In this document: piece by piece, positions 26,266 to 41,532 of the stretch | Layout: every line of letters starts with the position of its first letter | Numbering within the stretch: the first letter of the stretch is position 1 | Source of the DNA: Serinicoccus kebangsaanensis | Lineage (GTDB): Bacteria; Actinomycetota; Actinomycetes; Actinomycetales; Dermatophilaceae | Direction of reading: 5' to 3' | DNA length: 64,000 nt | NCBI RefSeq assembly: GCF_008919445.1 | Contig: NZ_VSLG01000001.1 | Coordinates: 62,001-126,000 of the forward strand | Program-made: the position numbers and the translations under genes | The notes under the pieces: model-generated | Database searches by the model: none | Seen by the model: only the letters and a program-made list of their open reading frames with translations | Told to the model about the DNA's origin: nothing

Positions 26266-27396
26266 ATGGATGTCCCCGGCTGGGTCTGGACCGTCACCCT
26301 GGTCCTCATCGCCCTCGTCTTCACCTTCGACCTGCTGGTCCTGGGCCGTCGACCGCACGAGCCGTCCCGGCGAGAGGTCTCGGTGGCGCTGTCGATCTAC
26401 ATCGGGATGGCGGTCCTCTTCGGGCTCGGGGTGCTGGTCACCTCCGGCGGGCAGGTCGCGGCCGAGTTCTACGCGGGCTGGTTGATGGAGTACTCCCTGT
26501 CCATCGACAACCTGTTCATCTTCCTCATCATCATGGCCAAGTTCGGGGTGCCCCGGAAGTACCAGCAGTTCGCCCTCATGGTGGGCATCGTCATGGCCCT
26601 GGTCATGCGGGCCATCTTCATCCTGGTGGGAGCCGCGGCCATCGAGCGGTGGTCCTGGGTCTTCTACCTCTTCGGGGCGTTCCTCATCTACACCGCGGTC
26701 AGGCTGGCGATGGAGAACCTCGGGCACGACGACGAGGAGGACGAGTACCACGAGAACGCCCTCCTGCGCTGGGTCGAGAAGCGCTTCCCCGTCACCCAGT
26801 CCTGGGACGGCGGCACCAAGCTGCGGGTGGTGGAGAGCGGCAAGCGCGTGCTGACCCCGATGGCGATCGTCATCCTCGCCCTCGGCACGACGGATCTGCT
26901 CTTCGCCCTGGACTCGATCCCGGCGATCTTCGGACTGACCCAGGAGCCCTACCTGGTGCTCATGGCCAACGTCTTCGCGCTCATGGGTCTGCGCCAGCTG
27001 TACTTCCTGCTGGGTGACCTGCTGAAGCGGCTGGTCTACCTCGGCCTCGGGCTGTCGGTCCTGCTGGCCTTCATCGGCGTGAAGCTGGTGCTGCACGCCA
27101 TGCACGAGAACGACCTGTCCTTCCTCAACGGCGGTGAGCCGTTCGGCGTCCCGGAGGTCCCGATCTGGCTGTCGCTGACGGCGATCGTGGGCATCCTCGG
27201 GGTGACGGCCGTGGCCAGCCTGGCGAAGTCCCGCCGCGACGCGGCCCGGGGTGTCACGCACGAGGGCGACGAGGCGCGGCTGGACATCAACGAGGTGGGG
27301 CTGCTCGGCGGCTCCCAGCACGGCGAGGACCGGAGCGACCGGAGCGACCGGAGCGACCGGAGCCACGCGGCGGAGGACTCCCGGGACGGTCGCTGA
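26266..27396 (+). CDS. TerC/Alx-family membrane protein, probable Mn2+ exporter
   Basis: This 376-residue protein has about nine membrane helices and the TerC-family acidic motifs EYSLSIDNLF (near residue 75) and DLLFALDSIPAIFG (~210). TerC/Alx/YkoY proteins export Mn2+ or help metallate exported proteins. The Mn riboswitch directly upstream makes manganese efflux the best-supported role. The last ~60 residues are a hydrophilic tail that includes a DRS repeat encoded by a 9-base tandem repeat. The final 110 bases overlap the convergent EamA gene on the other strand. ATG 26266 follows GGAAGG by 12 bases, a slightly long spacing. Confidence 0.93.
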   Translation: MDVPGWVWTVTLVLIALVFTFDLLVLGRRPHEPSRREVSVALSIYIGMAVLFGLGVLVTSGGQVAAEFYAGWLMEYSLSIDNLFIFLIIMAKFGVPRKYQQFALMVGIVMALVMRAIFILVGAAAIERWSWVFYLFGAFLIYTAVRLAMENLGHDDEEDEYHENALLRWVEKRFPVTQSWDGGTKLRVVESGKRVLTPMAIVILALGTTDLLFALDSIPAIFGLTQEPYLVLMANVFALMGLRQLYFLLGDLLKRLVYLGLGLSVLLAFIGVKLVLHAMHENDLSFLNGGEPFGVPEVPIWLSLTAIVGILGVTAVASLAKSRRDAARGVTHEGDEARLDINEVGLLGGSQHGEDRSDRSDRSDRSHAAEDSRDGR

Positions 27397-28258
27397 CCGG
27401 GCGCACCGGTCGGCCGAGGACCGCGATGCTCGCGAGCACCACCAGCGCCATGCCGGCGAGCTGGGCCGCCCCGAGCACCTGCCCGAGGATGAGCAGCCCG
27501 GCCAGGGCCGCGGCTGCCGGCTCCAGGCTGAGCAGCACCCCGAACGTCCCCGGTGGCAACCGCCGCAGCGCCACCAGCTCCAGGCTGTAGGGGATCGCGG
27601 AGGACAGCAGGGCGATCCCCAGCCCACGCAGCAGGGCCTCGGGGTGCCACAGCGACGCCCCCGCCGTGAGCACGCCGAACGGGAGGGTCGCCACCGCGCC
27701 GAGCGCCATGCAGATCGCGATCCCGTCGAGGCCGTCGAACCGGGCACCCGTGCGTCGGCTCAGCACGATGTAGCCGGCCCAGCAGGCCCCGGCCGTGGCC
27801 GCGAGCAGGATCCCCACCAGGTCCAGCTCGCCGAGCGGTGTGGTCAGCGACTCGGAGATCAGCACCACCCCCGCCAGCGCCCCCAGGACGGCGACCGCGT
27901 CGCGGGCGCGACGGGACAGTGCAGCAGCCAGCGCGAGCGGGCCGAGGAACTCGATGGTGACCGCCACCCCGATCGGCAACCGGACCAGGCTGCCGTAGAA
28001 CGCGAGGTTCATGCACGTGAGCGCGACGGCGAAGAGGCCCACCGTGCCCCAGTCGCCGGCCGTGCGGCCACGGAGCCGGGGCCGCACCACGACGCACAGG
28101 AGGGCAGCCGCCAGGGTGAGGCGGAGCGCGACGGACCCGACGACACCCACCATCGGGAGCAGGGTGGCGGCGAGGGCACCGCCGAACTGCACCGAGACGA
28201 CCGCCAGCAGCACCAGGACGACCGGGCGGGCGGCCGGGGACGGCGTCGAGGTGGTCAC
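27287..28258 (-). CDS. EamA/RhtA-type metabolite transporter
   Basis: This 323-residue protein has ten predicted membrane helices in two EamA repeats. It resembles the RhtA/YedA-type exporters of amino acids and related metabolites; typical segments are MNLAFYGSLVRLPIGVAVTIEFLGPL and LSSAIPYSLELVALRRL. GTG 28258 is chosen because it forms a GTGA overlap with the stop of the upstream hydrolase gene; a start at 28276 is also open. The C-terminal ~45 residues are Arg/Gly/Ser/Pro-rich and lie antisense to the end of the TerC gene. A genuine stop may simply have been lost. Substrate unknown. Confidence 0.85.
   Translation of the reverse strand: MTTSTPSPAARPVVLVLLAVVSVQFGGALAATLLPMVGVVGSVALRLTLAAALLCVVVRPRLRGRTAGDWGTVGLFAVALTCMNLAFYGSLVRLPIGVAVTIEFLGPLALAAALSRRARDAVAVLGALAGVVLISESLTTPLGELDLVGILLAATAGACWAGYIVLSRRTGARFDGLDGIAICMALGAVATLPFGVLTAGASLWHPEALLRGLGIALLSSAIPYSLELVALRRLPPGTFGVLLSLEPAAAALAGLLILGQVLGAAQLAGMALVVLASIAVLGRPVRPVSDRPGSPPPRGSGRSGRSGRSGPRRAGSRRAAPPR
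27328..27363 (+). repeat. 9-base tandem repeat, four copies, inside overlapping genes
   Basis: GACCGGAGC occurs four times head to tail. On the plus strand it encodes a Asp-Arg-Ser run at the end of TerC. On the minus strand it encodes a Gly-Arg-Ser run in the EamA tail. Copy number could vary by slippage without breaking either frame. Confidence 0.9.
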
Positions 28259-28941
28259 CAACCCCGCTCGCGCCACTGGCCGAGCGAGGGTCGCTCGGCG
28301 CCCAGCGTGCTGTTGTCGCCGTGGCCAGGGAGGACCAGGGCGTCGTCGGAGAAGGCGGCGAACACCCGTTGCTCCAGGTCGTCCATCAGGCTGGTGAAGT
28401 CCGCCGGCGTGGCGGTCTTGCCCGGTCCGCCAGGGAACAGGCTGTCCCCGGTGAACAGCAGTGAGGTGGTGCGGTCGGCCGCCGTGCTCAGCGCCACCGC
28501 CACCGATCCGGGGGTGTGCCCGCGGAGGTGGATGACGTCGAGCACGAGGTGCCCCACCCGCACCGTGTCACCGTCGCGCAGCCGCCGGTCGACGCGCACC
28601 GGGAGGTCCGCCGCGTCGGCCGCGCCCGCGAGCGTGGTCGCGCCGGTGCGCCCGACCACCGCGGCCAGCGCCCGGTGGTGGTCCCAGTGCGAGTGCGTGG
28701 TCAGCACCTGCTCCAGGGTGGAGCCGGAGCCCTCTGGGTCCTCCTCCATCAGCCGCTGGATCCGGTCGGGGTCGTCGGCGGCGTCGATGAGCAGCCGCGC
28801 GCCGGTGGCCGTGCACGTGACGAGGTAGACGTTGTTGTCCATCTCGCCCACGCTGCACTTGCGCACGACGGCGGAGCCGAGGTCGTAGGTCCAGGCCGGT
28901 CCACCAGGGGTGACGTGTCCGTGCGGGTCCGTGTGCTTCAC
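28255..28941 (-). CDS. Metallo-beta-lactamase-fold hydrolase (glyoxalase II-like)
   Basis: This 228-residue protein has the metal-binding motif THSHWDHH (near residue 81), a later HTPGSV, an FTGDSLF strand and a C-terminal LPGHGD, in the order of glyoxalase II-type hydrolases. The likely activity is hydrolysis of a thioester or similar bond with one or two zinc ions. Actinobacteria often carry this gene beside uvrA; here glutamate synthase lies between. The GTG start at 28941 follows a TAGGAT box by 6 bases. The EamA gene is translationally coupled downstream. Confidence 0.9.
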   Translation of the reverse strand: MKHTDPHGHVTPGGPAWTYDLGSAVVRKCSVGEMDNNVYLVTCTATGARLLIDAADDPDRIQRLMEEDPEGSGSTLEQVLTTHSHWDHHRALAAVVGRTGATTLAGAADAADLPVRVDRRLRDGDTVRVGHLVLDVIHLRGHTPGSVAVALSTAADRTTSLLFTGDSLFPGGPGKTATPADFTSLMDDLEQRVFAAFSDDALVLPGHGDNSTLGAERPSLGQWRERGW

Positions 28942-28953
28942 CCCACGATCCTA
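28942..28953 (-). promoter_or_regulatory. -10 element for the hydrolase gene, leaderless start
   Basis: Read on the minus strand, TAGGAT (28953 to 28948) is followed by 6 bases and the GTG start at 28941. Confidence 0.5.
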
Positions 28954-28966
28954 GGTGGCCCGGTCC

Positions 28967-30419
<1,453 letters not shown>

Positions 30420-30427
<8 letters not shown>

Positions 30428-33400
30428 GGGAGTCCTCCAGGATGAGTTGCCAGGCGTGCGGGCCGTTGGGGTCGTCGCCCCGTTCCTCGGCCTCGCGACG
30501 GATGCGCAGGACGTTGGCGTACTGCCGTGGGGTGATGACGGTGAGGCGCAGCGCCCAGTCCGGGTCGTCGAGCAGCTGCCGGGCGACGGTGCTGCCGGTG
30601 AGCTGATGGTGCTCCTCGATGATCCGCCGGACGGTCTCCACCTCCTCCGTCTCGGGGAGCGGCGTGAGCAGCAGGTCACCCCCTGCCATGGCGAGCGGGT
30701 TGAGCCGCCCCTGGTCCAGGTCCAGCACCACGCCGGTGCCCCCGGACATACCGGCGCCGAGGTTGCGGCCGGTCCGGCCCAGGATGACGGCGGTGCCGCC
30801 CGTCATGTACTCCAGGGCGTGGTCACCCACACCCTCGACGACCGCGGTGGCCCCCGAGTTGCGGACGCAGAAGCGCTCGCCCACGAGGCCACGGACGTTG
30901 ACCTGCCCGGCGGTGGCGCCGTAGCAGATGACGTTGCCCGCGATGACCTGGTCGGTCGCGACGAAGGGGGAGTCCTCCGGTGGCCGCACCACGATGCGCC
31001 CGCCGGAGAGGCCCTTGCCGACGAAGTCGTTGGCGTCGCCGACCAGCCTCAGGGTGATCCCCCGCGGGAGGAAGGCACCCAGGGACTGACCCGCCGAACC
31101 GGTGAGGGTGAGGTCGATGGTCCCGTCGGGCAGGCCGTCCGGACCGGCCGTCCGGGTCACCTGGTGCCCGAGGAGGGTCCCCACGGTGCGGTTCACGTTC
31201 GTCACCGGGAAGCTGCCGCTCACCGGGCTGCCGTCGGTCAAGGCGGGTGCCGCCATCTCGATCAGCTGGTTGTCCAGGGCCGCGTCCAGACCGTGCTCCT
31301 GGGTCGTGGTGTTCCGCCGGGACGCACCCTCGGGGATGTCCGTGAGGCTCAGGACCGGGGCCAGGTCGAGCCCGTCGGCCTTCCAGTGCTCGACGGCGCG
31401 AGAGGTGTCCAGCAGGTCGGCGCGTCCGATGACCTCGTCCAGGCTGCGGTAGCCGAGCTCGGCCAGCAGCTCACGCACCTGCTGGGCGATGAACTCGAAG
31501 AAGGTCACCACGAACTCGGCCTTGCCGGTGTAGCGCTCCCGCAGCTCCGGGTTCTGGGTCGCGATGCCCACCGGGCAGGTGTCCAGGTGGCAGACCCGCA
31601 TCATGATGCAGCCGGACACCACGAGCGGTGCCGTCGCGAAGCCGAACTCCTCGGCCCCGAGCAGGGCCGCCACCAGCACGTCCCGGCCGGTCTTGAGCTG
31701 CCCGTCGCACTGCACCACGATCCGGTCCCTCAGGCCGTTGAGCAGCAGCGTCTGCTGGGTCTCGGCCAGCCCCAGCTCCCAGGGCGTGCCCGCGTGCTTG
31801 AGCGAGGTCAGCGGGCTGGCGCCGGTGCCGCCGTCGTGCCCCGAGATGAGGACCACGTCCGACTTGGCCTTGGAGACGCCCGCGGCGACCGTGCCCACGC
31901 CGATCTGGCTCACCAGCTTGACGTGGATCCGCGCCGTGGGGTTGGCGTTCTTCAGGTCGTGGATCAGCTGCTTGATGTCCTCGATCGAGTAGATGTCGTG
32001 GTGCGGCGGCGGCGAGATCAGCCCCACCCCGGGGGTGGAGTGCCGGGTGCTGGCCACCCAGGGGTAGACCTTGCCCGGAGGCAGCTGCCCCCCTTCGCCC
32101 GGCTTGGCGCCCTGCGCCATCTTGATCTGGATGTCGTCCGCGTGGACGAGGTACGGGGACGTGACACCGAACCGCCCGGACGCGACCTGCTTGATGGCCG
32201 AGCGGCGCTCCGGGTCCAGCAGCCGCTCGACGTCCTCGCCGCCCTCGCCGGTGTTGGACTTGCCACCGAGCCGGTTCATGGCGATGGCGAGCGTCTCGTG
32301 CGCCTCCTGGGAGATGGAGCCGTAGCTCATGGCGCCGGTGGCGAACCGGGTGACGATCTCGGAGACGGGCTCCACCTCCTCGACCGGCACCGGCTCCCGG
32401 TCGGGGCGCAGCCCGAACAGTCCCCGCAGCGTCATGAGGGCCGCCGACTGCTCGTCCACGAGCCGGGTGTACTGCTGGAAGACGTCGTAGCGTCCCTGCC
32501 GGGTGGCGTGCTGCAGCCGGAAGACCGCCTCCGGGCTGAACAGGTGCGGAGGTCCCTCCCGGCGCCACTGGTACTCGCCGCCGATGTCGAGGCTGCGGTG
32601 GTAGGGCGGGATGCCGGAGAGGGGATAGGCGACGGCGTGCCGACGCCGCACCTCCTCGGCGATGACGTCCAGGCCCACGCCGTCGATCTGGCTGGTGGTC
32701 CCGGTGAACCACCGCTCGACGTCGTCCTTGGCCAGCCCGACGGCCTCGAACGTCTGGGCACCGCGGTAGGACGCGATGGTGGAGATGCCCATCTTCGACA
32801 TCACCTTGAGCACCCCCTTGCCCAGCGCCTTGATGAGGTTGGCGATGGCCACGTCGGGGTCCAGCCCGTCCAGCACCTGACCGGCCGAGCAGAGGTTCTC
32901 GACCGTCTCCATCGCCAGGTAGGGGTTGACCGCGGCCGCGCCGTAGGCGACCAGCAGGGCGACGTGGTGGACCTCGCGCACGTCGCCGGCCTCGACCAGC
33001 AGCCCCACGCGGGTGCGGGTGTTGTTGCGCACCAGGTGGTGGTGGACCGCGCTGGTCAGCAGCAGCGAGGGGATCGGGGCACGCTCCCGGTCCGCGTGAC
33101 GGTCCGAGAGCACCACGAAGAAGGCGCCGGCCGCGATCGCCTGGTCCACCTCGGCGCAGATCTCCTCGAGCCGCTGCTCCAGGGCCGCCGCACCGCCGTC
33201 GACGCGGTAGAGGCCGCGGACCACCACGGCCGCGAACTCAGGGTGCTCGCCCTCCACGTTGATCCGCCGCAGCTTGGCGAGCTGGTCGTTGTCGATCACC
33301 GGGAACGGCAGCACCACCTGCTTGGCGTGCGCCGGCGTCTCGGTGAGCAGGTTGGGCTCCGGCCCGGACGAGCTCCCGAGCGAGGTGACGATCTCCTCGC

Positions 33401-35006
33401 GGATGGCGTCCAGCGGCGGGTTGGTGACCTGGGCGAAGGCCTCCACGAAGTAGTCGAAGAGCAGGCGGGGCCGGTCCGAGAGGGCGGCGATGGGGGTGTC
33501 CGTGCCCATCGCACCGAGCGGCTCCGCACCGGCCTGGGCCATCGGGGCCAGGATGATCCGCAGCTCCTCCTCGGTGTAGCCGAAGATCTGCTGGCGCCGG
33601 GTGACCGAGGCGTGCGTGTGGCGGACGTGCACCTGGTCCGGCAGCGAGGACATGTGCACCAGCTCCTCGTCCAGCCACTCGCGGTAGGGCTGCCGGGCGG
33701 CGAGATCCTTCTTCACCTGGGTGTCGTCGAGGATCTCCCCCTGCTCGAGGTCGACGAGGAACATCCGGCCGGGCGCCACGCGCCCCTTGCGGACGACCTT
33801 CTCGGACGGGATGGGGAGCAGGCCGGACTCCGAGCCGAGGACGACGAGCCCGTCGTCGGTCACCCAGTAGCGGGACGGGCGCAGACCGTTGCGGTCCAGG
33901 ACGGCACCGATCTGCGTGCCGTCCGTGAAGACGAGGTTGGCCGGGCCGTCCCACGGCTCCATGAGCATCGAGTGGTACTCGTAGAAGGCCCGCACCTGCG
34001 GGTCCATGGTGTCGTCGTTCTCCCACGACTCGGGGATCATCATGAGCACCGCGTGGGGCAGCGAGCGCCCGCCCAGGTTGAGCAGTTCCACGACCTCGTC
34101 GAAGGTGGCCGAGTCGCTGGCCTCCGGGGTGCAGATGGGCAGCGCGTCAGCCAGCTCGCCGGGGAAGAGGTCGCTGCGCAGCTGGGACTGCCGGGCCCGC
34201 ATCCAGTTGCGGTTCCCCTTCACCGTGTTGATCTCCCCGTTGTGGGCGATCACCCGGTAGGGGTGGGCCAGCGGCCAGGAGGGGAAGGTGTTGGTGGAGA
34301 AGCGCGAGTGCACCACGGCGAGGGCGCTGGTGTAGCGCTCGTCGGTGAGGTCGGGGAAGTAGGCCGGCAGCTGGTCGGTGGTCAGCATCCCCTTGTAGGT
34401 GATGGTCCGGGTGGAGAGGGAGACCGGGTAGGCGGTCGTGCGCCGCTCGATCCGCTTGCGGGCCAGCCAGACGCGCCGCTCCAGCTCGATCCCCTCCTCC
34501 TCGGGCGCCTCGGTCCCGGCCGCCACCACGAGCTGCCGCATGACGGGCATGACGGACAGCGCGGTCGGTCCGACCAGGCCCGCGTCCACCGGGACCTCGC
34601 GCCAGCCGAGGACCGCGAGCCCCGAGGCCTCGACGATCTCCTCCACCTGGGCCGCGACCTCGTCCGCCTGACCGTCGCCCGGGAGGAAGACGATGCCCAC
34701 GGCATACCGTCCGGGCGACGGGAGCTCGAACGGGAGCTCCTCGCGGAGGAAGGAGTCCGGCAGCTGGGTGAGGATGCCGGCGCCGTCACCGGTGTTCTCC
34801 TCGCTCCCGACGGCCCCGCGGTGGTCGAGGTTGTGCAGCGCGGTGAGGGCGTGGGCGACGATCTCGTGCCGGGGCACCCCGTCCAGGGTGGCCACGAAGG
34901 CGACGCCGCAGCTGTCGTGCTCGTGGGCGCCGTCGTAGAGCCCCTGCGGGGCGGCACCGGGCACGGGACGCAGGGCAGCGGCGGTCGGGAGGATCGTCTC
35001 TGTCAT
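30420..35006 (-). CDS. gltB: Glutamate synthase (NADPH) large subunit
   Basis: GltB makes two glutamates from glutamine and 2-oxoglutarate and is central to nitrogen assimilation. The 1528-residue protein begins with a ~32-residue propeptide before the nucleophile Cys33 (HDSCGVAF), which is exposed by cleavage in known enzymes. The class II glutaminase domain, central domain, FMN-binding domain ([25 protein letters not shown]) and C-terminal beta-helix follow. The 3Fe-4S ligands appear as [15 protein letters not shown] 35006 gives the right propeptide length. It is transcribed divergently from uvrA, with a 173-base gap that holds an AT-rich inverted repeat. Confidence 0.98.
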
Positions 35007-35103
35007 GGGATCACCGGTTTCGGAACGGGGTCGCGACGGGCAGCGACCGGAGGAACACGTTGCGGGACTGCGGCGGCCCGGCGACAATTTCATGCAGTGG
35101 TCA

Positions 35104-35115
35104 GCATACCTATGC
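35104..35115. promoter_or_regulatory. Inverted repeat upstream of gltB, possible operator
   Basis: GCATA-CC-TATGC is a short symmetric element in an AT-rich island (about 35093-35130) between the divergent gltB and uvrA genes. TATGCT on the minus strand (35108 to 35103) could be the gltB -10 box, so a bound protein would block it. I do not recognise the regulator. Confidence 0.45.
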
Positions 35116-35167
35116 ATTCACTCTGACGGAAAAGCCGTTGGGCGGGAGGTGTGTCGGTGGTGGGACC

Positions 35168-35179
35168 TACAGTGGAGGG
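35168..35179 (+). promoter_or_regulatory. uvrA -10 element, leaderless start
   Basis: TACAGT at 35168-35173 is followed by 6 bases and GTG 35180. GGAGGGG directly before the start could be a ribosome site, but it is too close to be well placed. Confidence 0.5.
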
Positions 35180-38163
<2,984 letters not shown>

Positions 38164-38167
<4 letters not shown>

Positions 38168-38649
38168 CGTCGCCGCAGGAGAGCGCCTCGCCCGTCGCCG
38201 GCTGCGCCGCGGGCTGCGCGGGAGCAGTTCCCGGCGTGGCCCGTCGACGGGTGCTGGCCGCGGGTGGCGCGGTGGTCGCCGGCTCGCTGGGTGCCTGTGC
38301 CCCCGGTGGTGGGGGCGAGGCGCCCGCGTCCTCGAGCTCGGGCTCCGGCGCGGGCACGGAGCTGCGGGTCGCGCTGGCCGAGGTCCCGGTGGGCGGCAGC
38401 ACCTACCTGTCGGAGCAGGAGGTCATCGTCGCGCAGCCCACGGAGGGCGAGGTCGTCGCCTTCGACGCCACCTGCCCGCACCAGGGCTGCTCCGTCTCGG
38501 GCACCGGCGAGGACGCCACCCTCGTCTGCCCCTGCCACGGCAGCAGCTTCGCCAGCGCCGACGGCAGCGTCGTGACGGGACCGGCGACGGCCGGGCTGAC
38601 CGCGCTCACCGCCACGCTCGACGGCGGGGACGTCGTCATCAGTGGCTGA
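38164..38649 (+). CDS. Tat-exported Rieske [2Fe-2S] lipoprotein
   Basis: This 161-residue protein begins with a twin-arginine signal (RRRVLAAGG, near residue 27) that ends in a lipobox-like GSLGAC, so it should be folded and exported with its cluster and then lipid-anchored. After a Gly/Ser linker comes a compact Rieske domain with CPHQGC and CPCHGSSF, all four cluster ligands present. It would act as a one-electron carrier on the outer face of the membrane; its partner is unknown. It overlaps the uvrA stop as ATGA, and uvrC starts inside its last codons, so it is translationally tied to DNA repair genes. Position between uvrA and uvrC is recalled from other actinobacteria. Confidence 0.92.
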
Positions 38650-40555
38650 CCCGCAGTCCTACCGCCCCCGGCCCGGTGAGATCCCCACCGAGCCCGGGGT
38701 CTACCGCTTCCGCGACCAGCACGGTCGGGTCATCTACGTCGGCAAGGCGAGCTCGCTCCGGTCGCGGCTGACCTCCTACTTCCAGGACCTGGGCGCCCTG
38801 CACCCGCGCACCCGCCAGATGGTGACCTCCGGCGCCGCCGTGGACTGGACGGTCGTCCGCAACGAGGTGGAGGCGCTCCAGCTCGAGTACTCCTGGATCA
38901 AGGAGTTCGACCCGCGCTTCAACGTGAAGTACCGCGACGACAAGTCCTACCCGTACCTCGCGGTGACGATGGGCGAGGAGTTCCCCCGCGCGCAGGTGAT
39001 GCGCGGCAAGAAGCGTCCGGGCACCCGCTACTTCGGCCCCTACACGCACGCGTGGGCGATCCGCGAGACGCTGGACACGCTGCTGCGGGTCTTCCCGGTC
39101 CGGACCTGCTCGGCCGGGGTCTTCCGGCGCGCGGAGCAGGTGGGTCGACCCTGCCTGCTGGGCTACATCGACAAGTGCTCGGCGCCCTGCGTCGGCCGGG
39201 TCGACGCCGAGGAGCACCGGCGCATCGCCGAGGACTTCTGCGCCTTCATGGCGGGCGACAGCGCACGCTTCATCAAGGATCTCGAGGAGCGTATGCGCCG
39301 GACCTCGGCGGAGCTGGACTTCGAGACCGCCGCCCGGTTGCGGGACGACGTGGGCGCCCTCCGGCGCGCCCTGGAACGTTCCGCGGTGGTGCTCCCGGAC
39401 GCCACCGACGCCGACGTCTTCGCCCTCGCCGACGACGAGCTCGAGGTCGCCGTGCAGGTCTTCCACGTGCGCGGCGGCCGGATCCGCGGGCAGCGGGGCT
39501 GGGTGAGCGAGAAGGGCGCCGAGGAGATCCCGGACATCGTCGAGCACCTGCTGCAGCAGGTCTACGGCGCCGAGCGCGGCGACGAGGTCCCGCGGGAGGT
39601 CCTGGTGCCCGTGCTGCCCTCGGGTGCCGAGGACGTCGCGACCTGGCTGGGAGAGCTGCGCGGCTCCCGGGTCTCGGTGCGGGTCCCCCGACGGGGGGAC
39701 AAGCGGACCCTCATGGAGACGGTCGCCCGCAACGCGGAGCAGGCCCTGGCACGGCACAAGGTGGCCCGCTCCGGCGACCTCACGCTGCGTTCGCAGGCGC
39801 TGCAGGAGCTGCAGGAGGTCCTCGAGCTGGACGACGCGCCGCTGCGGATCGAGTCCTTCGACATCAGCCACGTGCAGGGCAGCGACGTCGTCGGCTCGAT
39901 GGTGGTCTTCGAGGACGGGCTGGCGCGCAAGGGGGAGTACCGCCGGTTCATCGTGCGCTCGGGGACGGGTGACGACACCGCCGCCATGCACGAGGTCCTC
40001 ACCCGCCGGTTCCGGCACCTCGCCGAGGCTCCGGCTCCCGGGGCCGACGAGGACGGGCGTCCGGCCAAGTTCGCCTACCCACCCAACCTCGTGGTGGTCG
40101 ACGGCGGGCTCCCGCAGGTCCGGGCCGCACAGGCCGCGCTGAGCGACGTGGGCGTCACAGACGTCAGCGTGGTGGGCCTGGCCAAGCGGCTGGAGGAGGT
40201 CTGGAGCGCCGACCAGGACTTCCCGGTGGTCCTCCCGAGGACCAGCGAGGCGCTCTACCTGCTGCAGCGGGTCAGGGACGAGGCGCACCGCTTCGCCAAC
40301 ACCTTCCACCGGCAGCGCCGCTCGCGCAGCATGACCCGGAGCGCGCTGGACGGCATACCGGGGCTGGGGCCGGCGCGGCAGCAGGCCCTGCTGCGCCACC
40401 TGGGCTCGGTGAAGGCGGTGCGGGCCGCGAGCGTGGAGCAGCTGCAGGAGGTGCCGGGCGTGGGTCCGGCGCTCGCCGCCGTGGTGCACGAACGCCTCGC
40501 GGGCGATAGCCTCGCCCCGGCGGTTAACCTGAGCACCGGCGAGGTTCTGGACTAG
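38642..40555 (+). CDS. uvrC: UvrABC excinuclease subunit C
   Basis: UvrC makes both incisions around the lesion. The 637-residue protein has the N-terminal GIY-YIG nuclease (PGVYRF and VIYVGKA, residues ~17-40, for the 3' cut) and a Cys-rich patch (CSAPCVGRV). A UVR domain binding UvrB (~205-240) follows. Next comes an RNase H-like nuclease with FDISHVQG and VVVDGG for the 5' cut, and tandem helix-hairpin-helix motifs ([20 protein letters not shown]) close the protein. GTG 38642 overlaps the Rieske gene by 8 bases. Length and domains are complete. Confidence 0.97.
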   Translation: MADPQSYRPRPGEIPTEPGVYRFRDQHGRVIYVGKASSLRSRLTSYFQDLGALHPRTRQMVTSGAAVDWTVVRNEVEALQLEYSWIKEFDPRFNVKYRDDKSYPYLAVTMGEEFPRAQVMRGKKRPGTRYFGPYTHAWAIRETLDTLLRVFPVRTCSAGVFRRAEQVGRPCLLGYIDKCSAPCVGRVDAEEHRRIAEDFCAFMAGDSARFIKDLEERMRRTSAELDFETAARLRDDVGALRRALERSAVVLPDATDADVFALADDELEVAVQVFHVRGGRIRGQRGWVSEKGAEEIPDIVEHLLQQVYGAERGDEVPREVLVPVLPSGAEDVATWLGELRGSRVSVRVPRRGDKRTLMETVARNAEQALARHKVARSGDLTLRSQALQELQEVLELDDAPLRIESFDISHVQGSDVVGSMVVFEDGLARKGEYRRFIVRSGTGDDTAAMHEVLTRRFRHLAEAPAPGADEDGRPAKFAYPPNLVVVDGGLPQVRAAQAALSDVGVTDVSVVGLAKRLEEVWSADQDFPVVLPRTSEALYLLQRVRDEAHRFANTFHRQRRSRSMTRSALDGIPGLGPARQQALLRHLGSVKAVRAASVEQLQEVPGVGPALAAVVHERLAGDSLAPAVNLSTGEVLD

Positions 40556-40598
40556 ACGATCCGGCGGCCTGGATGGGTATGCCGCCCGAGCACCGATG

Positions 40599-40608
40599 GG
40601 AGAGGGCA
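40599..40608 (+). promoter_or_regulatory. RBS that sets the rapZ start
   Basis: GGAG at 40599-40602 stands 6 bases before GTG 40609. The upstream in-frame ATG at 40573 has no such site, so the shorter start is preferred. Confidence 0.5.
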
Positions 40609-41532
40609 GTGACGTCACGGCGATCCGACCTGGGGGAGCAGCCCCCGGTCCCGCCCGAGGTCAGCGGCCGCACCGACGTCGTCATCCTGACCGGCATGTC
40701 GGGGGCGGGGAGGACCACCGCCGGCGACGTCCTGGAGGACCGCGGCTGGTACGTCGTGGACAACCTGCCGCCGGCCATGATCGTGCAGCTGATGGACCTG
40801 ACGGCCGACGACCCGCAGCGCCAGCGGGTCGCGGTCGTGGTGGACGTCCGCAGCCGTGACTTCACCTCCGAGCTGGCCGGGTCGCTGGAGATCCTGGGCG
40901 AGCGGGGGTGGCGACCCAGGGTGGTCTTCGTCGACTCCTCCGACGAGTCCCTGGTGCGCCGGTTCGAGGCGGTCCGTCGACCGCACCCGCTGCAGGGGGA
41001 AGGGCTGCTGCTGGACGGCATCCGGAGGGAGCGCCGGATGCTGGGGGACCTGCGCTCGGACGCCGACCTGGTGCTCGACACGTCGAACTACAACGTGCAC
41101 GAGCTCGCGGCGAAGATCGACGCCCTCCTCAACGTGGACGCCGACGTGCGGCTGCGCCTCGCCGTCATGGCCTTCGGCTTCAAGTACGGCATCCCCCTGG
41201 ACGCCGACGTGGTGCTCGACCTGCGGTTCCTCCCCAACCCCTACTGGATACCCGAGCTGCGCCCCTACACCGGCCAGGACCAGGCGGTGCGGGACTTCGT
41301 GCTCGGTCACGAGCTGGCGCGGGACTACATCGAGCACGCCGAGCAGCTCCTGCGCACCGCGGTCCAGGGCTACCTCTCCGAGGGGCGGCGCTACGTCACG
41401 GTGGCGGTGGGCTGCACCGGTGGCAAGCACCGGTCGGTCGCGACCGCCGACGAGCTGACCCGGCGGCTCGCCGACCTCGTCGAGCAGGGTGTGCAGCTGT
41501 CCACGTTCCACCGCGACCTGGGGCGCGAGTGA
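40609..41532 (+). CDS. rapZ: RapZ/YvcJ-family nucleotide-binding protein
   Basis: RapZ proteins are P-loop adaptors. In E. coli RapZ controls decay of the glmZ small RNA and so amino-sugar synthesis; no such RNA is known in actinobacteria. The 307-residue protein has Walker [10 protein letters not shown] (Arg for the usual Lys, as I recall from other actinobacterial members), VVDNLPP, and the C-terminal signature [10 protein letters not shown], which forms the RNA-binding or partner-binding part. Start choice is uncertain: ATG 40573 would add 12 unconserved residues. It is coupled to yvcK by a GTGA overlap, the conserved rapZ-yvcK-whiA cluster. Confidence 0.9.
   Translation: MTSRRSDLGEQPPVPPEVSGRTDVVILTGMSGAGRTTAGDVLEDRGWYVVDNLPPAMIVQLMDLTADDPQRQRVAVVVDVRSRDFTSELAGSLEILGERGWRPRVVFVDSSDESLVRRFEAVRRPHPLQGEGLLLDGIRRERRMLGDLRSDADLVLDTSNYNVHELAAKIDALLNVDADVRLRLAVMAFGFKYGIPLDADVVLDLRFLPNPYWIPELRPYTGQDQAVRDFVLGHELARDYIEHAEQLLRTAVQGYLSEGRRYVTVAVGCTGGKHRSVATADELTRRLADLVEQGVQLSTFHRDLGRE

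Noticed and set aside
27328-27363. The 9-base repeat as a CRISPR or regulatory array
   Set aside because: Units are contiguous without spacers and keep the reading frame in both overlapping genes, so it is a coding minisatellite.
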